From positions 32,001-96,000 of the forward strand of contig NZ_MWLK01000037.1 of NCBI RefSeq assembly GCF_002198715.1: 64,000 nucleotides of DNA. The letters are read 5' to 3'. Below, piece by piece: positions 46,027 to 56,115 of the stretch. The DNA comes from Rhodomicrobium sp. R_RK_3 (lineage in GTDB: Bacteria > Pseudomonadota > Alphaproteobacteria > Rhizobiales > Rhodomicrobiaceae). Below the pieces are notes generated by a model. It was not told the origin of the DNA, ran no database searches, and worked only from the letters and a program-made list of their open reading frames with translations. The translations under genes and the position numbers were made by a program. Position 1 is the stretch's first letter. Each line of letters opens with the position of its first letter.

Positions 46027-49000
46027 ATGTGGCAGTTCTGGATCGATCGCGGCGGCACCTTTACCGACATCGTGGCCAAGCGTCCCGACGGCACGCTGGT
46101 GACGCGCAAACTGCTCTCCGAAAACCCCGAGCGCTACCAGGACGCCGCCGTGCAGGGCATCCGCGAGCTGCTCGGCCTCGCGGCGGGCCAGCCGATCCCG
46201 CCCGACGCCATCGGCGCCATCAAGATGGGCACCACCGTCGCCACCAACGCGCTGCTCGAGCGCAAGGGCGAGCGCACGCTGCTGCTCATCACGCAAGGCT
46301 TCAAGGATCTGCCCCGCATCGGCTACCAGAACCGGCCGCGCCTGTTCGACCTCGATATCCGGCTGCCGGAAATGCTGTTCTCCGAGGTCGAGGAATGCGC
46401 CGAGCGGGTCGATGCGCAGGGCAAGCTGCTGATCCCGCTCGATATCGACGCCGCCGCATCGGCGCTGGAGCGCCATTACGAGGCTGGCATCCGCTCCGTC
46501 GCCATCGCCTTCGCGCATGGCTACCGCTATCCCGAGCACGAGCAGCGTGTCGCCGAGGCCGCGCGGGTGATCGGCTATACGCAGATTTCGGTCAGCCATG
46601 AGGTCAGCCCGCTGATCAAACTGGTCTCGCGCACCGACACCGCCGTCGTCGACGCCTATCTCTCGCCGATCCTGAAACATTATGTCGGGCAGGTGACGTC
46701 CGAACTCGGGGCGAAGCGCGGCACCGGCGCCAAGCTGATGTTCATGCAGTCGAATGGCGGCCTGACCGACGCCTCGCTGTTTCAGGGCAAGGACGCGATT
46801 TTGTCCGGCCCGGCGGGCGGCGTCGTCGGCATGGCGCGGACAGCCCAGCAAGCCGGCTTCCATAAGGTCATCGGCTTCGACATGGGCGGTACTTCGACCG
46901 ACGTAACGCATTTCCAGGGCGAATATGAACGCTCCTTCGAGACCGAGGTGGCGGGCGTCCGGCTGCGCGCGCCGATGATGAACATCCATACGGTGGCGGC
47001 GGGCGGCGGCTCGATCCTGGCTTTTGAGAGCGGGCGGTTCCGCGTCGGGCCGGAGTCGGCGGGCGCCAATCCGGGGCCGGCCTGCTACCGGCGCGGCGGT
47101 CCGCTCACCGTGACCGATTGCAACGTGCTGCTCGGCAAGCTGAACCCGGCTTATTTCCCGCGCGTCTTCGGTCCCGATGGCGACGAGCCGCTGGACGTTG
47201 CCGCCGTCCGGGAGAAATTCGAGGCGCTGGCGCAGGATGTCGCCGAGGCGACCGGCCAGCCGCTGATGAGTCCCGAAAGCGTCGCCGATGGTTTTCTGCG
47301 CATCGCCATCCTCAACATGGCCAATGCCATCAAAAAAATCTCCGTGCAGCGCGGCTATGACGTCTCCGGCTACGCCCTCAACTGCTTTGGCGGCGCGGGC
47401 GGCCAGCACGCCTGCCTCGTCGCCGACGCGCTCGGCATGGAGACGATTTTCCTGCATCCTTTCGCCGGCGTGCTGTCGGCCTATGGCATGGGCCTTGCCG
47501 ATTTCGCCGCCATGCGCGAGCAGCAGATCGACCGGCCGCTTTCGGATGAGGGCGTCGCGGCGGTGGCCGGCATCGTCGATGCGCTGTACGAGGCGGCCAA
47601 GGCGGAAATTGCTGGGCAGGGCATCGACGCCAACCGCATCGCGCGCCGGGCCATGGCGCATATCCGCTATGACGGCAGCCAGCAGGCGCTCCTGGTCAAG
47701 CTCAGCGACGTGCCCTCGATGAAAGCCGCCTTCGAAGCGCAGCACAAGACGCGCTTCGGCTTCGTGCCGGAGGATCGCGAGTTGCTGATCGAGGCGGTCT
47801 CGGTCGAGGCCGTCGGGCGGCCGGACGAGCCGACCGCGCCGGAGGATTTCGCCGCCGCCGCCCATGCCCAGCCGATGCTCGGCCGCGCCACCATGCGGGT
47901 CGGCGGTGAATGGCGCAGCGTCCCGGTGCATGACCGCGACGGGCTGACCGCCGGCTCGGTTATTCGCGGCCCGGCGATCATCGTCGAGCGGACCGGGACC
48001 AATATCGTCGAGGATGGCTGGGAGGCCGCGACCCGCGAAGGCGGCGCGCTGGTGCTCACCCGCTACGTGCCGCGCCCGAAGACCGAAGCCATCGGCACCT
48101 CGGCCGATCCGGTCATGCTGGAGGTGTTCAATAACCTCTTCATGTCGGTCGCCGAGCAGATGGGCGTGACGCTGCAGAACACCTCCTACTCCGTCAACAT
48201 CAAGGAGCGGCTGGATTTCTCCTGCGCCATCTTCGACGGCGACGGCAATCTGGTCGCCAACGCGCCGCATGTGCCGGTGCATCTGGGCTCCATGGGCGAA
48301 AGCGTGCGCACCGTCATCCGCGAGAATGCGGGCAACGTGCATCCCGGCGACGTCTTCATGCTGAACGCGCCCTTCAACGGCGGCACGCATCTGCCCGACG
48401 TGACCGTCATCACCCCCGTCTTCGACGCGGCTGGCGAGACCATCCTGTTCTACACCGGCTCGCGCGGCCACCACGCCGATATCGGCGGCAAGACGCCCGG
48501 CTCCTCGCCGCCCGACAGCACCCATATCGAGGAGGAAGGCGTCGTCATCGACAATTTCCTGATCGTCGAGAAGGGCCGCTTCCGCGAGGCCGAAACGCGG
48601 GCGCTGCTCGGTTCGGGCCGCTATCCCTGCCGCAACCCGGACCACAACATCGCCGACCTCGTCGCCCAAATCGCGGCGAACGAAACCGGCTCGCGAGAGA
48701 TCGGCAAGATCATCGCCCAGTTCGGCGTCGAGACGGTCAATGCCTATATGCGGCACGTGCAGGACAATGCCGAGGAGTCCGTGCGGCAGGTCATCGACAG
48801 GCTGTCGGACGGCGAGGCGGAATACGAGCTGGATCACGGCGCGACGATCCGGGTGGCGATCCGTGTCGACCGGGCCGAGCGCTCGGCGACCATCGATTTC
48901 ACCGGCACCTCGGCGCAGCATTCGGGCAATTACAACGCCCCGCTCGCCGTCTGCCACGCGGCGATCCTCTATGTCTTCCGCACGCTGGTCGGCGCGGACA

Positions 49001-49632
49001 TCCCGCTCAACGAGGGCTGCATGAAGCCGCTCAAAGTGATCGCGCCGCGCGGCAGCATGATTAACCCGGTCTATCCGGCGGCCGTCATCGCGGGCAATAC
49101 GGAGGTGTCGCAGAGCATCGGCGAGGCGCTGTACAAGGCGCTCGGCGTGGTGGCGGCCTCGCAAGGAACGATGAACAATTTCGTCTGGGGCAACGAGACT
49201 TACCAGAATTACGAGACCATCTGCGGCGGCACCGGCGCCGGGCCGGATTTCGATGGCGCTTCCGCCGTGCATTGCCACATGACCAATACCCGAATGACCG
49301 ACCCGGAGGTGCTGGAGCAGCGTTTTCCGGTGATCGTGGAAGAGTTCTCGATCCGCAAAGGCTCGGGCGGCGCGGGCCGGCATCGCGGCGGCGACGGCGT
49401 GGTGCGGCGGGTACGGTTCCTGGCGCCGATGACGGCGACTGTGCTCGCGCTCAACCGGCGGACGCGGCCGCAGGGTGTCGCGGGAGGCGGGGCGGGTTTA
49501 TCCGGCCGCAATGCGGTGCGTCGCGCCAACGGGGCCACCGAAGAGCTGAAAGGCAACGATCAGCGCCAGATGCAGCCCGGCGACATCTTCATCCTCGAGA
49601 CCCCCGGGGGTGGCGGCTACGGCGCGGTTTGA
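46027..49632 (+). CDS. oplAH: 5-oxoprolinase (ATP-hydrolysing), fused hydantoinase A/B
   Basis: A 1201-residue fusion of HyuA-like and HyuB-like halves, as in bacterial and eukaryotic 5-oxoprolinases. The N-terminal half has DRGGTFTDI (about 8-16), [27 protein letters not shown] and [11 protein letters not shown]; the second half starts near residue 690 ([20 protein letters not shown]) and contains [10 protein letters not shown] and [14 protein letters not shown]. The reaction opens 5-oxo-L-proline to glutamate with ATP hydrolysis. The gene stands alone, with a strong intrinsic terminator after it. A hydantoinase-type substrate is the alternative. Confidence 0.93.
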   Translation: MWQFWIDRGGTFTDIVAKRPDGTLVTRKLLSENPERYQDAAVQGIRELLGLAAGQPIPPDAIGAIKMGTTVATNALLERKGERTLLLITQGFKDLPRIGYQNRPRLFDLDIRLPEMLFSEVEECAERVDAQGKLLIPLDIDAAASALERHYEAGIRSVAIAFAHGYRYPEHEQRVAEAARVIGYTQISVSHEVSPLIKLVSRTDTAVVDAYLSPILKHYVGQVTSELGAKRGTGAKLMFMQSNGGLTDASLFQGKDAILSGPAGGVVGMARTAQQAGFHKVIGFDMGGTSTDVTHFQGEYERSFETEVAGVRLRAPMMNIHTVAAGGGSILAFESGRFRVGPESAGANPGPACYRRGGPLTVTDCNVLLGKLNPAYFPRVFGPDGDEPLDVAAVREKFEALAQDVAEATGQPLMSPESVADGFLRIAILNMANAIKKISVQRGYDVSGYALNCFGGAGGQHACLVADALGMETIFLHPFAGVLSAYGMGLADFAAMREQQIDRPLSDEGVAAVAGIVDALYEAAKAEIAGQGIDANRIARRAMAHIRYDGSQQALLVKLSDVPSMKAAFEAQHKTRFGFVPEDRELLIEAVSVEAVGRPDEPTAPEDFAAAAHAQPMLGRATMRVGGEWRSVPVHDRDGLTAGSVIRGPAIIVERTGTNIVEDGWEAATREGGALVLTRYVPRPKTEAIGTSADPVMLEVFNNLFMSVAEQMGVTLQNTSYSVNIKERLDFSCAIFDGDGNLVANAPHVPVHLGSMGESVRTVIRENAGNVHPGDVFMLNAPFNGGTHLPDVTVITPVFDAAGETILFYTGSRGHHADIGGKTPGSSPPDSTHIEEEGVVIDNFLIVEKGRFREAETRALLGSGRYPCRNPDHNIADLVAQIAANETGSREIGKIIAQFGVETVNAYMRHVQDNAEESVRQVIDRLSDGEAEYELDHGATIRVAIRVDRAERSATIDFTGTSAQHSGNYNAPLAVCHAAILYVFRTLVGADIPLNEGCMKPLKVIAPRGSMINPVYPAAVIAGNTEVSQSIGEALYKALGVVAASQGTMNNFVWGNETYQNYETICGGTGAGPDFDGASAVHCHMTNTRMTDPEVLEQRFPVIVEEFSIRKGSGGAGRHRGGDGVVRRVRFLAPMTATVLALNRRTRPQGVAGGGAGLSGRNAVRRANGATEELKGNDQRQMQPGDIFILETPGGGGYGAV

Positions 49633-49704
49633 CCTCGAAGCGCCGCTCTGAATGCCGTCGCCGGTCGACCCAAGGCTCCCCCTTTGTCGTCCCGGCCCCC
49701 GGTG

Positions 49705-49738
49705 AACCGGACATGCACCGCATGTCCGGTTTCTTTTG
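49705..49738 (+). terminator. Intrinsic terminator of oplAH
   Basis: A perfect 11-bp stem AACCGGACATG/CATGTCCGGTT with loop CACCG, followed by a T-rich tail (TTTCTTTT overlapping the arm end). It is 72 bp after the oplAH stop and before the convergent xsc end. Confidence 0.85.
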
Positions 49739-49791
49739 CGCGGCAACGCGGCAGCAAGGCTCCGGCTCTGACGGTCGCGTCGACGGAGCCG

Positions 49792-51564
49792 CTACTCCAC
49801 GCTCAGCGCCTTGTACTTGTCCAGCAGCCTCACCGGCTTCTTCAGCGCGTCGCGGCGGAACGGATCGCCGAGTTCTTGCGTCACCATCAGCTCCAGCACC
49901 GTCGGCCGGTTCGACGCCACCGCCGCCTTCAGAGCGTCGCCGATCATGTCCGGATGATCGACCGTCACCCCGTCCGCGCCCATCGCCCTGGCGATTCCGG
50001 CAAAGCTCGGATTCTCCAAATTGGTGCCCACGAAGCGGTCGGCATAAAAATCGATCTGGTTCTTCTTCTCCGCGCCCCATTGCTGGTTGTTGAACACCAC
50101 CGCGACAACGGGAATGTTCTCGCGCACGCAGGTCAGCGTTTCGCCGAAACTCATGCCCCAGGCGCCGTCGCCGACATAGGCAATGGCCGGGCGGTCCGGC
50201 CGCGCGACCTTGGCGCCGATGGCGGTCGGGAAGGCATAGCCGCAATTGCCAAAACTCATCGCGGCGAAGAAGCTGCTCGGCGCCTCGAAGCGCAGATAGC
50301 TGTTGGAGACCGAGCAGATATTGCCGATGTCGGTCGTCACCATGGCGCCATCCGGCATCGCTTTCTCGAGCTCGCGCAATGCCCTGCGCGGTCCGATCGG
50401 CGAGCCGGATGACTGGCCCCATTCGTTGAGCTCGGCTTCCCAGGCGTCCTTCTGCGCCTTGATCTCGGCAAGGCGCCGGTCCCGCGTCGCATGGGCGCGG
50501 ACGGTGCGGTTGCTCGCCTGCAGCAATTCGAGCAGCGACACCGCCGCCAGCCGCGCATCGCCGCAAATGCCGACATCGGTCTTTTTCACCAGCCCGATCT
50601 TGCGCGGGTTGATGTCGACCTGGATCAGCCGGGCGGCTTTCGGCCAATAGTCGATGCCGTGCTGCGGCAGCGTGCCGAACGGCCCGAGACGGGTGCCGAG
50701 CGCGATCACCACATCGGCCTGGGCGAGCAGCTTCATCGCCGCTTTCGAGCCCTGGTAGCCGATCGGCCCGGTCCAGAGCGGGTGGCTTTTGGGAAAGCTG
50801 TCATTGTGCAGATAGGTGTTCACCACGGGCGCCTGCAGGTGCTCGGCGAGGCGGCGGACCTCCTCCACGCCATCGGCCATGACGATGCCGCCGCCGGAAA
50901 GGATCACCGGGAATTCGGCCTCGGCGATCAGGTCGGCGGCGGCGGCGAGGCTGGCGGCGGAGCCGGGGCCACGATCGGCCTCGATGGGCCGGGGGATGAT
51001 GGTGTCGATATTGCCGTAGAACAGGTCGCGCGGGATGTTGAACTGCGTGGGCCCGCGCTCGATCATCGCGTAGTCGAAGCAACGGCTAAGCAGTTCGGGA
51101 ATGCGGGGCTGGTTGCCGCAATGGACCTGATATTTCGTGATTTTCTCGAAGAACGGCAATTGCTCCGCCTCCTGGAAGCCGCCGAGCCCTTGGGTGTTCG
51201 AGCCGGTCTCCGGGGTGATGCAGACGACCGGCGAATGCGCCCAATAGGCCGCCGCGATGGCGGTGACGAAATTGGTGACGCCCGGCCCGTTCTGCGCGAT
51301 GCAGACGCCGTGCGTTCCCGAGGCGCGCGAAAACCCGTCCGCCATATGCCCGGCGCCCTGCTCATGCGCCACCGGGACGAAGCGGATGCCGGCTGCGGGG
51401 AACAGGTCGAGCGCATCCATGAAGGCCGAGCCGACGATGCCGAAAACATGGGTGACGCCCTGCGCCACCAGCGTTTCGACGAAGGCTTCCGAGGCCGACA
51501 TGGCCATCTGCCGGGATTGCGTCTCCAAGAGCGGCCGGGGTGCGGCGCGGTCGGTCACGGTCAT
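49792..51564 (-). CDS. xsc: Sulfoacetaldehyde acetyltransferase
   Basis: A 590-residue thiamine-diphosphate enzyme converting sulfoacetaldehyde and phosphate to acetyl phosphate and sulfite. The length and motifs fit Xsc: GVTHVFGIVGSAFMDALDLFP, HEQGAGHMADGFSR with the cofactor-activating glutamate, GPTQFNIPRDLFYG, and the ThDP motif GDGAWGMSFGE...NN at about 465-495. ATG 51564 has AAGGAG at good spacing; ATG 51507 is a weaker alternative. It is the last gene of the co-directional sulfonate block and ends facing oplAH. Acetolactate synthase-like enzymes share the fold, but the substrate-region pattern is Xsc-like. Confidence 0.93.
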   Translation of the reverse strand: MTVTDRAAPRPLLETQSRQMAMSASEAFVETLVAQGVTHVFGIVGSAFMDALDLFPAAGIRFVPVAHEQGAGHMADGFSRASGTHGVCIAQNGPGVTNFVTAIAAAYWAHSPVVCITPETGSNTQGLGGFQEAEQLPFFEKITKYQVHCGNQPRIPELLSRCFDYAMIERGPTQFNIPRDLFYGNIDTIIPRPIEADRGPGSAASLAAAADLIAEAEFPVILSGGGIVMADGVEEVRRLAEHLQAPVVNTYLHNDSFPKSHPLWTGPIGYQGSKAAMKLLAQADVVIALGTRLGPFGTLPQHGIDYWPKAARLIQVDINPRKIGLVKKTDVGICGDARLAAVSLLELLQASNRTVRAHATRDRRLAEIKAQKDAWEAELNEWGQSSGSPIGPRRALRELEKAMPDGAMVTTDIGNICSVSNSYLRFEAPSSFFAAMSFGNCGYAFPTAIGAKVARPDRPAIAYVGDGAWGMSFGETLTCVRENIPVVAVVFNNQQWGAEKKNQIDFYADRFVGTNLENPSFAGIARAMGADGVTVDHPDMIGDALKAAVASNRPTVLELMVTQELGDPFRRDALKKPVRLLDKYKALSVE

Positions 51565-51679
51565 GTCTGGCTCCTTGGGTTGGGCGTTGGACGGGGGCGT
51601 TTTCGCTTCTGCCCGTTGCGCCCATGCTAGCCGATTGCCGGCAAGGCGGGGCGATTTCCGCGCGGAAAATCGTCCAGCC

Positions 51680-52483
51680 TCAGCGCGTCGCCAGCGATTT
51701 GAGGCGGGAGCGCGCCTCGGCGCTGCCGAGCTGTTCGGCCTTCTGGTACCAGAGCTGCGCCCGTCCGGCGTCTGCTTCGAGGCCCATCACCGCCATCTGG
51801 CTCAGCACCTCGGGATCATAGGTCTCGCCCGTCGCCATGGCGGCGACCGGGCTGCCCTGCGAGGCCAGATATTCGAAGATCAGCCGCGCGCCGGAGACGT
51901 CGCCATTCTGAAACTTGTCGCGCGCCCGGCTGAGCAGCATCTGCTCGTTTGGGCTGCGCTTGGCGGCGGCGCTGGGCAGCGGGTCGGCGGTGGTGGCAGA
52001 GGTCTGCTGCGCCCGGAATTCGCCGACGGTGACGGTGAAGCTGGCGACGCGGGGGGCGCTGCCGGCCTTGCCGCCCGATTGCTTGATGCGGATGGTGAAG
52101 GTGCCGGCGAAGTTCTCCGGCGCCGTCAACGTGAGCTGGTCGACGATCTTGGAGTTCACGGCCCAGAAATCGCCGAGGAAACCGCCGAGATTGAGCATCA
52201 CCCCATCGGGGATGCCGGTGAAGATGAACAATTGTCCGGGGCTCTTTTCGCTGACGCCCTCGACATGGATCTTTAGCGGGATCGGACGCCCCGGAAGCCC
52301 CGAGACGTCGCTGACGCTGAAGCCGGCCGGCGTGGCCTGCACCTTGTGCAGGATGCCGGGCGGCATGACCGGCGGCATCCGGTCCACGGGCGCGGCGAAA
52401 GCCAGGCCGGCATTCGCCAGAAATATCGAGACAATCAGGGCGCGGGGCCAAAATGCGGCCTTCTCCCGTCGAGGGCTATGCAC
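51680..52483 (-). CDS. Exported protein with beta-rich N-terminal domain and Sel1-like C-terminus
   Basis: About 267 residues. A signal peptide (hydrophobic LIVSIFLANAGLAFA) ends near residue 30. The middle is a beta-rich, Ig- or C2-like domain (KIHVEG, TFTIRIKQ, SFTVTV patterns). The last ~80 residues are helical with Sel1/TPR spacing (ARLIFEYLASQGS, AQLWYQKAEQLGSAEAR). I do not recognise a function; such proteins often assist periplasmic complexes. It lies between the TAXI binding protein and xsc in the same direction. GTG 52483 has an AAAGAG site; TTG 52519 is a possible longer start. Confidence 0.7.
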   Translation of the reverse strand: MHSPRREKAAFWPRALIVSIFLANAGLAFAAPVDRMPPVMPPGILHKVQATPAGFSVSDVSGLPGRPIPLKIHVEGVSEKSPGQLFIFTGIPDGVMLNLGGFLGDFWAVNSKIVDQLTLTAPENFAGTFTIRIKQSGGKAGSAPRVASFTVTVGEFRAQQTSATTADPLPSAAAKRSPNEQMLLSRARDKFQNGDVSGARLIFEYLASQGSPVAAMATGETYDPEVLSQMAVMGLEADAGRAQLWYQKAEQLGSAEARSRLKSLATR

Positions 52484-52669
52484 AAGGGCTCTTTCTCTGC
52501 GAGAGGGGGCGAAAATCAATGGCTTGCGGGCGGAAGGCGGCCGCCCCTGACCGATGCTCTCCGGGAAGAGGAAGGATCAGGGGCCGCTGCCTTGCGCTAT
52601 GAAAACGAATGGACATTTTTCGATTTTGAGCGAGGGCGGGACAAGCCGACTCGCCTTGCCGTCAATGCT
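52484..52669. other. Intergenic region between TAXI-protein and Sel1-like genes
   Basis: 186 bp with no gene; it may hold a promoter or only the leader of the Sel1-like gene. No terminator is clear, so read-through from upstream is possible. Confidence 0.4.
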
Positions 52670-53854
52670 TCAGCGCTGCGATGTCTTCTGCGAATTCCAC
52701 CATTGGACGAATTGCGAGAACAGGGCCTCGCGCCGCTCCGGGGAACTGTTCTCGATCGGCCCCTTGGTCTTCAGGAAGCGGTCGAAGGCGACGCGCATCT
52801 CGCTTGTCGCGCTCTTCTCGGCCAGCGCCCATTTGTCGAGCCATTCCTGCGCCGGGCGGAAGCGTTTCCAGCCGGGGACGTTGGCGGCCAGATTGATCTC
52901 TTTCCACTTGGGATGGCGGCCGGGGCCGTTGAACTTATCGATATTGGTGAACAGCTCGTTGACGAAGGTGGCGACGCGCCGGTAGCGTTCGGTCTCGGGC
53001 GGCCAGTTATAGACGACGAGCAGCATGGCGCCTGCGATGGTCGGCACCGGCTTGTCGGCGGGAATCAGCTCGGGATAGTGCTCGTTCTTGAGCAGAGCCG
53101 GCGAATAGAGCTGGATCAGCTTGGCGAAATCGTCCGGCGACAGCGTCTCGGCGTCGAGCGGCAGGAAATGCAGGCCGTCGGCGGCCTTGAAGCCGGTGAA
53201 GGCGTTGTGCGGCGCGCCGGCGAAACGAATGGCGGCGGCGATCTCGCCGGTCTTCAGCTTGGCATTGGCCTCCGACTGGTCGAGATAGACGGGCTCGATA
53301 TTGATCTTCAGCAGGCCGAAGATTTTCTCGCAGACGATCTGAGTCGAGCTGCCCTTCTTGAAACAATTGACCTTCTTGCCTTCCAGATCGCGCAGGCTGT
53401 TAAATTCGTTGCGCGCGAGGAGCTGCAATTCCGAATTGGCGAGCTTGGCGATGTAGTGCAGCCGGTTCTCGACATTGGCGAAAACCGCCGGGTCCTTCTT
53501 CTTGGCGATGTCGAGGTCGCTCTGCTCGAGGATGCCCATGTCGACACCCTTCAGCAGCAGCGTGTCGAGCGCGTTGGCGCCGCCGCCCCGGCCCAGGATC
53601 GGCAGCACGCGCAGGCCGCCGGGCGTGCCCTGCTGGTCGAGCACATTCTGCATGTCCTCGGCGAAGATGGTGTAGGGGCTCGCGGTGCCGGAGGCCATGA
53701 TCGTGACGACGTTCTCATTCACCTCGCGCTTGCGGTCCTCATAGGCCGAGGGCGCTGGCTGCTGCTGGGCGAAGGCCTGCTGCTGCAAGGACAAGGAGGT
53801 AGTCGCCGTGAGCGCAAAGACGGCGCCACGCAATACTCTATTCAGCCAATTCAT
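52670..53854 (-). CDS. TAXI-family TRAP transporter solute-binding protein
   Basis: A 394-residue periplasmic binding protein. A signal peptide ends near residue 30 (AFAQ). The TAXI family pattern is visible: VTIMASGTASPYTIFAEDMQNVL, ILGRGGGANALDTLLLKGVDMGILEQSD, LLARNEFNSLRDLEGKKVN, and AIRFAGAPHNAFTGF. Such proteins deliver carboxylates to a fused TRAP membrane subunit, but no such subunit is nearby. Its place between the acyl-CoA ligase and xsc suggests it binds an organosulfonate, as a second receptor beside TctC. Predicted regulatory inverted repeat lies 213 bp upstream. Confidence 0.88.
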   Translation of the reverse strand: MNWLNRVLRGAVFALTATTSLSLQQQAFAQQQPAPSAYEDRKREVNENVVTIMASGTASPYTIFAEDMQNVLDQQGTPGGLRVLPILGRGGGANALDTLLLKGVDMGILEQSDLDIAKKKDPAVFANVENRLHYIAKLANSELQLLARNEFNSLRDLEGKKVNCFKKGSSTQIVCEKIFGLLKINIEPVYLDQSEANAKLKTGEIAAAIRFAGAPHNAFTGFKAADGLHFLPLDAETLSPDDFAKLIQLYSPALLKNEHYPELIPADKPVPTIAGAMLLVVYNWPPETERYRRVATFVNELFTNIDKFNGPGRHPKWKEINLAANVPGWKRFRPAQEWLDKWALAEKSATSEMRVAFDRFLKTKGPIENSSPERREALFSQFVQWWNSQKTSQR

Positions 53855-54066
53855 GGGGAGTTCCTCGCTCGAAACCTTAAAGGATTAGTTTAATTTGTTC
53901 GAAATGAGGCAGAATTCGTGCGGTGAAAGCAGGTTAAATTGCGTTATTTCTAGCAATGCGCCGCACGCGCGCAGGCTAACAGATTGCTCCGGCGCGGATT
54001 TTTCGAAGTATTTCTGTATGAATTCAATATATTCGCGGAAAAGGGCGCGAAATTGGCGGGAGTACC

Positions 54067-54084
54067 ATTCGTAAAACTACGAAT
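54067..54084. promoter_or_regulatory. Inverted repeat upstream of the TAXI gene, candidate operator
   Basis: A perfect 7-bp inverted repeat ATTCGTA/TACGAAT with spacer AAAC lies in an AT-rich gap between the ligase alpha stop and the TAXI gene. It is just 3' of the ligase stop (minus strand), so it could be an operator for the downstream genes or part of a transcript-end hairpin. The nearby segment TTCTGGATAGAC (54093-54104) recurs almost exactly at 60932-60943. Confidence 0.45.
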
Positions 54085-54109
54085 ACGGGATATTCTGGAT
54101 AGACAATGC

Positions 54110-54991
54110 TTAACGGCAAGATGTCGAGAGGCGCGACCGCAGCAGTGCCGGGATCTGCGATGGCGTGTCCGCGACGGAGACGCCGGACGCCTCCAGCGTG
54201 GCGCGCTTTCCGGCGTAGCTGCCCGCATGGCCGGTGACGATGGCGCCGGCGTGCCCCATCTTCTTGCCCGGCGGCGAGACCCGTCCGGCGATGAAGGCGA
54301 CGACCGGCTTACTCATGCGCGCGGCATAGTCCGCCGCCGCTTCCTCCATGCCGCCGCCGATCTCACCGACCAGCACCACGGCCTCGGTGGCCGAGTCGGC
54401 GTCGAGTTCGGCGAGCGCTTCGCGCGTGGTGGTGCCGATCATCGGGTCGCCGCCGATGCCGATGAAAGCGGATTGGCCGAGCCCCGCTCGGGTGAGGTTG
54501 AGGCAGATCAGCGTGCCCAGGCTCCCGCTGCGGGACAGGACGCCGATGCGGCCCGGCTGGAAGATGTTGGGGTTATGCCCCGGCATGATGCCGACGAAGC
54601 CCGCACCGGGCGTCACGATGCCGGCGGTGTTCGGGCCGACGATGCGCGTGGCCGAAGCCGCCGCCGCTTCGCGGATGGCGAGCACGTCCTGCGCCGGGAT
54701 GTGCTCGGTCAGGATGACGAGGCCGGCGGCCCGCGCCGCGATGGCGTCGAGCGCGGCATCGCGCGCCCCGGCAGGCGGTACGAACATGACGGCGATGTCG
54801 AACGGCGCCCGCGCCATCGCCTCCTGCGCCGAGGCGAAGACGGGCAGGCCGAGATGCGTCTCGCCCGCGCGCTTCGGATTGACCCCGCCGACGATGACCG
54901 TGCCGCACTCGGCCATCTTGCCGGTCCAGAAGCTGCCCTGCTTGCCGGTGATGCCCTGCACGAGCACGCGCTGGCCCTTGCGGTAGATCAT
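54110..54991 (-). CDS. ADP-forming acyl-CoA ligase alpha subunit (SucD-like; probable sulfoacetate-CoA ligase)
   Basis: A 293-residue SucD paralogue. The CoA-binding domain has [16 protein letters not shown] (11-26) and [38 protein letters not shown] and [11 protein letters not shown] follow; the phospho-histidine is His 247 in [13 protein letters not shown]. It therefore should activate an acid via enzyme-bound phosphohistidine and ADP release. It overlaps the beta subunit by 4 nt (ATGA). With SauS directly upstream and Xsc downstream, sulfoacetate is the natural substrate; malate or succinate are alternatives. It is about as close to the house-keeping SucD at 33772 as to nothing else here. 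Confidence 0.85.
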   Translation of the reverse strand: MIYRKGQRVLVQGITGKQGSFWTGKMAECGTVIVGGVNPKRAGETHLGLPVFASAQEAMARAPFDIAVMFVPPAGARDAALDAIAARAAGLVILTEHIPAQDVLAIREAAAASATRIVGPNTAGIVTPGAGFVGIMPGHNPNIFQPGRIGVLSRSGSLGTLICLNLTRAGLGQSAFIGIGGDPMIGTTTREALAELDADSATEAVVLVGEIGGGMEEAAADYAARMSKPVVAFIAGRVSPPGKKMGHAGAIVTGHAGSYAGKRATLEASGVSVADTPSQIPALLRSRLSTSCR

Positions 54992-56115
54992 CGCGCGGCC
55001 TCGATGGCGGCTTGGATGGCGTCCTCCATCAGGTCGTAAGGTTCGAGGCCGAGCCGGTCGCGGACGATGCGCACAGCCTCGTCCTCGCCGGTGCCGTGGA
55101 TCGAGAAGAAGACCGGGATGTCCGGCTTGAGCTTTTGCCAGGCGGCGGTGACGCCGTCGGCCATCACGTCGGTGCGGGCGAAGGCGCCGCAGAAATTGAC
55201 GACGAGGCTTTTGATCCGCGGATGCGCCAGCACGAGGCCGAGGGCGATCTCCGCCTTGGTGTAAGCCTCGCCGCCGATTTCGAGGAAATTGGCCGGGCGT
55301 CCGCCGAGATGGGCGATCACGTCCATGGTGGTCATGGTCAGCCCGGCGCCGTTGGCGAGCAGGCCGATATCGCCGTCGAGCTCGATGAATTTCAGCCCGG
55401 CGGCCTGTCCGCGCCGTTCGAGGGCGGTGAGATTTTCCGGCGCGGCGAGGGCGGCGAGCTGCGGCTGGCGCTCGGCGGAGGCGTCGTCGATGATGAGCTT
55501 GCAGTCGAGTGCGGCGATGGAGCCGTCCGCCAGCAAAGCGAGCGGGTTGATCTCGATGAGTTCGGCGTCGGTGTCGCGATAGGCGCGGTAGAGCTTGGTC
55601 AGCGCATCGGCGATGGCGGCGCGGGCCGGGCCGAGATCGAGGCCGCCGAGCATGGCGTCCGCCGCCGCTTGCGTCAGCCCTTGCGACAGCGGGACATGCA
55701 GCCGGCGCAGCGCGCCGGGGTGGGCGGCGGCGACCTCCTCGATGTCCATGCCGCCTTCGGCGGAGAACAGGACCAGCGGCCGGGCGGCGGGGAAATCGGT
55801 CATGATGGCGGCGTAGAATTCGCGTGCCACCTCCGCCCGCGCTTCGAGCAGGACGCTGTCCACGCGGTGGCCGTCGATCTCCATGCCGAGGCTCGCGGCT
55901 GCGGCGTCGGCGGCCTGCTCCGGGCTGTCGGCCTTGCGAATGCCGCCGGCCTTGCCGCGCTTGCCGGCCGGCACTTGCGCCTTGACCATGCAGGGGCCGA
56001 TTTCGGCAAATGCGGTGCGCGCCTCCTCCGCCGAAGCGCACAGCACCGAGCGCGGAACCGCGATGCCCGCAGGCGCCAGCACATGCGCCTTGGCGATGTG
56101 TTCGAGGAAATTCAG
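54988..56115 (-). CDS. ADP-forming acyl-CoA ligase beta subunit (SucC-like), apparent CTG start
   Basis: A 375-residue SucC paralogue with ATP-grasp domain: MVKAQVPAGKRGKAGGI, LIEINPLALL, DIGLLANGAGLTMTTMD and VNFCGAFARTDVMADG. No ATG or TTG begins the frame; an in-frame TGA lies at 56121. The only starts are CTG 56115 and GTG 56082. CTG is favoured: AGGAGG (56123-56128) is 7 nt upstream, the codon forms a CTGA overlap with the sauS stop like the neighbouring ATGA overlaps, and it restores an N-terminus NFLEHIAKAHVLAPAGI that aligns with SucC. GTG would delete that conserved strand. The substrate is inferred as for the alpha subunit. Confidence 0.82.
   Translation of the reverse strand: MNFLEHIAKAHVLAPAGIAVPRSVLCASAEEARTAFAEIGPCMVKAQVPAGKRGKAGGIRKADSPEQAADAAAASLGMEIDGHRVDSVLLEARAEVAREFYAAIMTDFPAARPLVLFSAEGGMDIEEVAAAHPGALRRLHVPLSQGLTQAAADAMLGGLDLGPARAAIADALTKLYRAYRDTDAELIEINPLALLADGSIAALDCKLIIDDASAERQPQLAALAAPENLTALERRGQAAGLKFIELDGDIGLLANGAGLTMTTMDVIAHLGGRPANFLEIGGEAYTKAEIALGLVLAHPRIKSLVVNFCGAFARTDVMADGVTAAWQKLKPDIPVFFSIHGTGEDEAVRIVRDRLGLEPYDLMEDAIQAAIEAAR

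Noticed and set aside
45916-49383. A 1155-codon open frame on the minus strand opposite oplAH
   Set aside because: Codon-position GC bias in a GC-rich gene opens the antisense frame; the translation is rich in Arg, Asp, His and Gly without domains, while the plus strand holds a full 5-oxoprolinase.
56080-56082. GTG start for the ligase beta subunit
   Set aside because: It removes the conserved first strand, lacks a ribosome-binding site and leaves a gap from the upstream stop, unlike the other coupled junctions.
54110-56115. Second copy of sucCD as a redundant TCA enzyme
   Set aside because: The genes are clearly SucCD paralogues with an intact phosphohistidine, but coupling to SauS and tctA and the divergent sequence make a different acid substrate more likely; sucCD proper is at 31812-34647.
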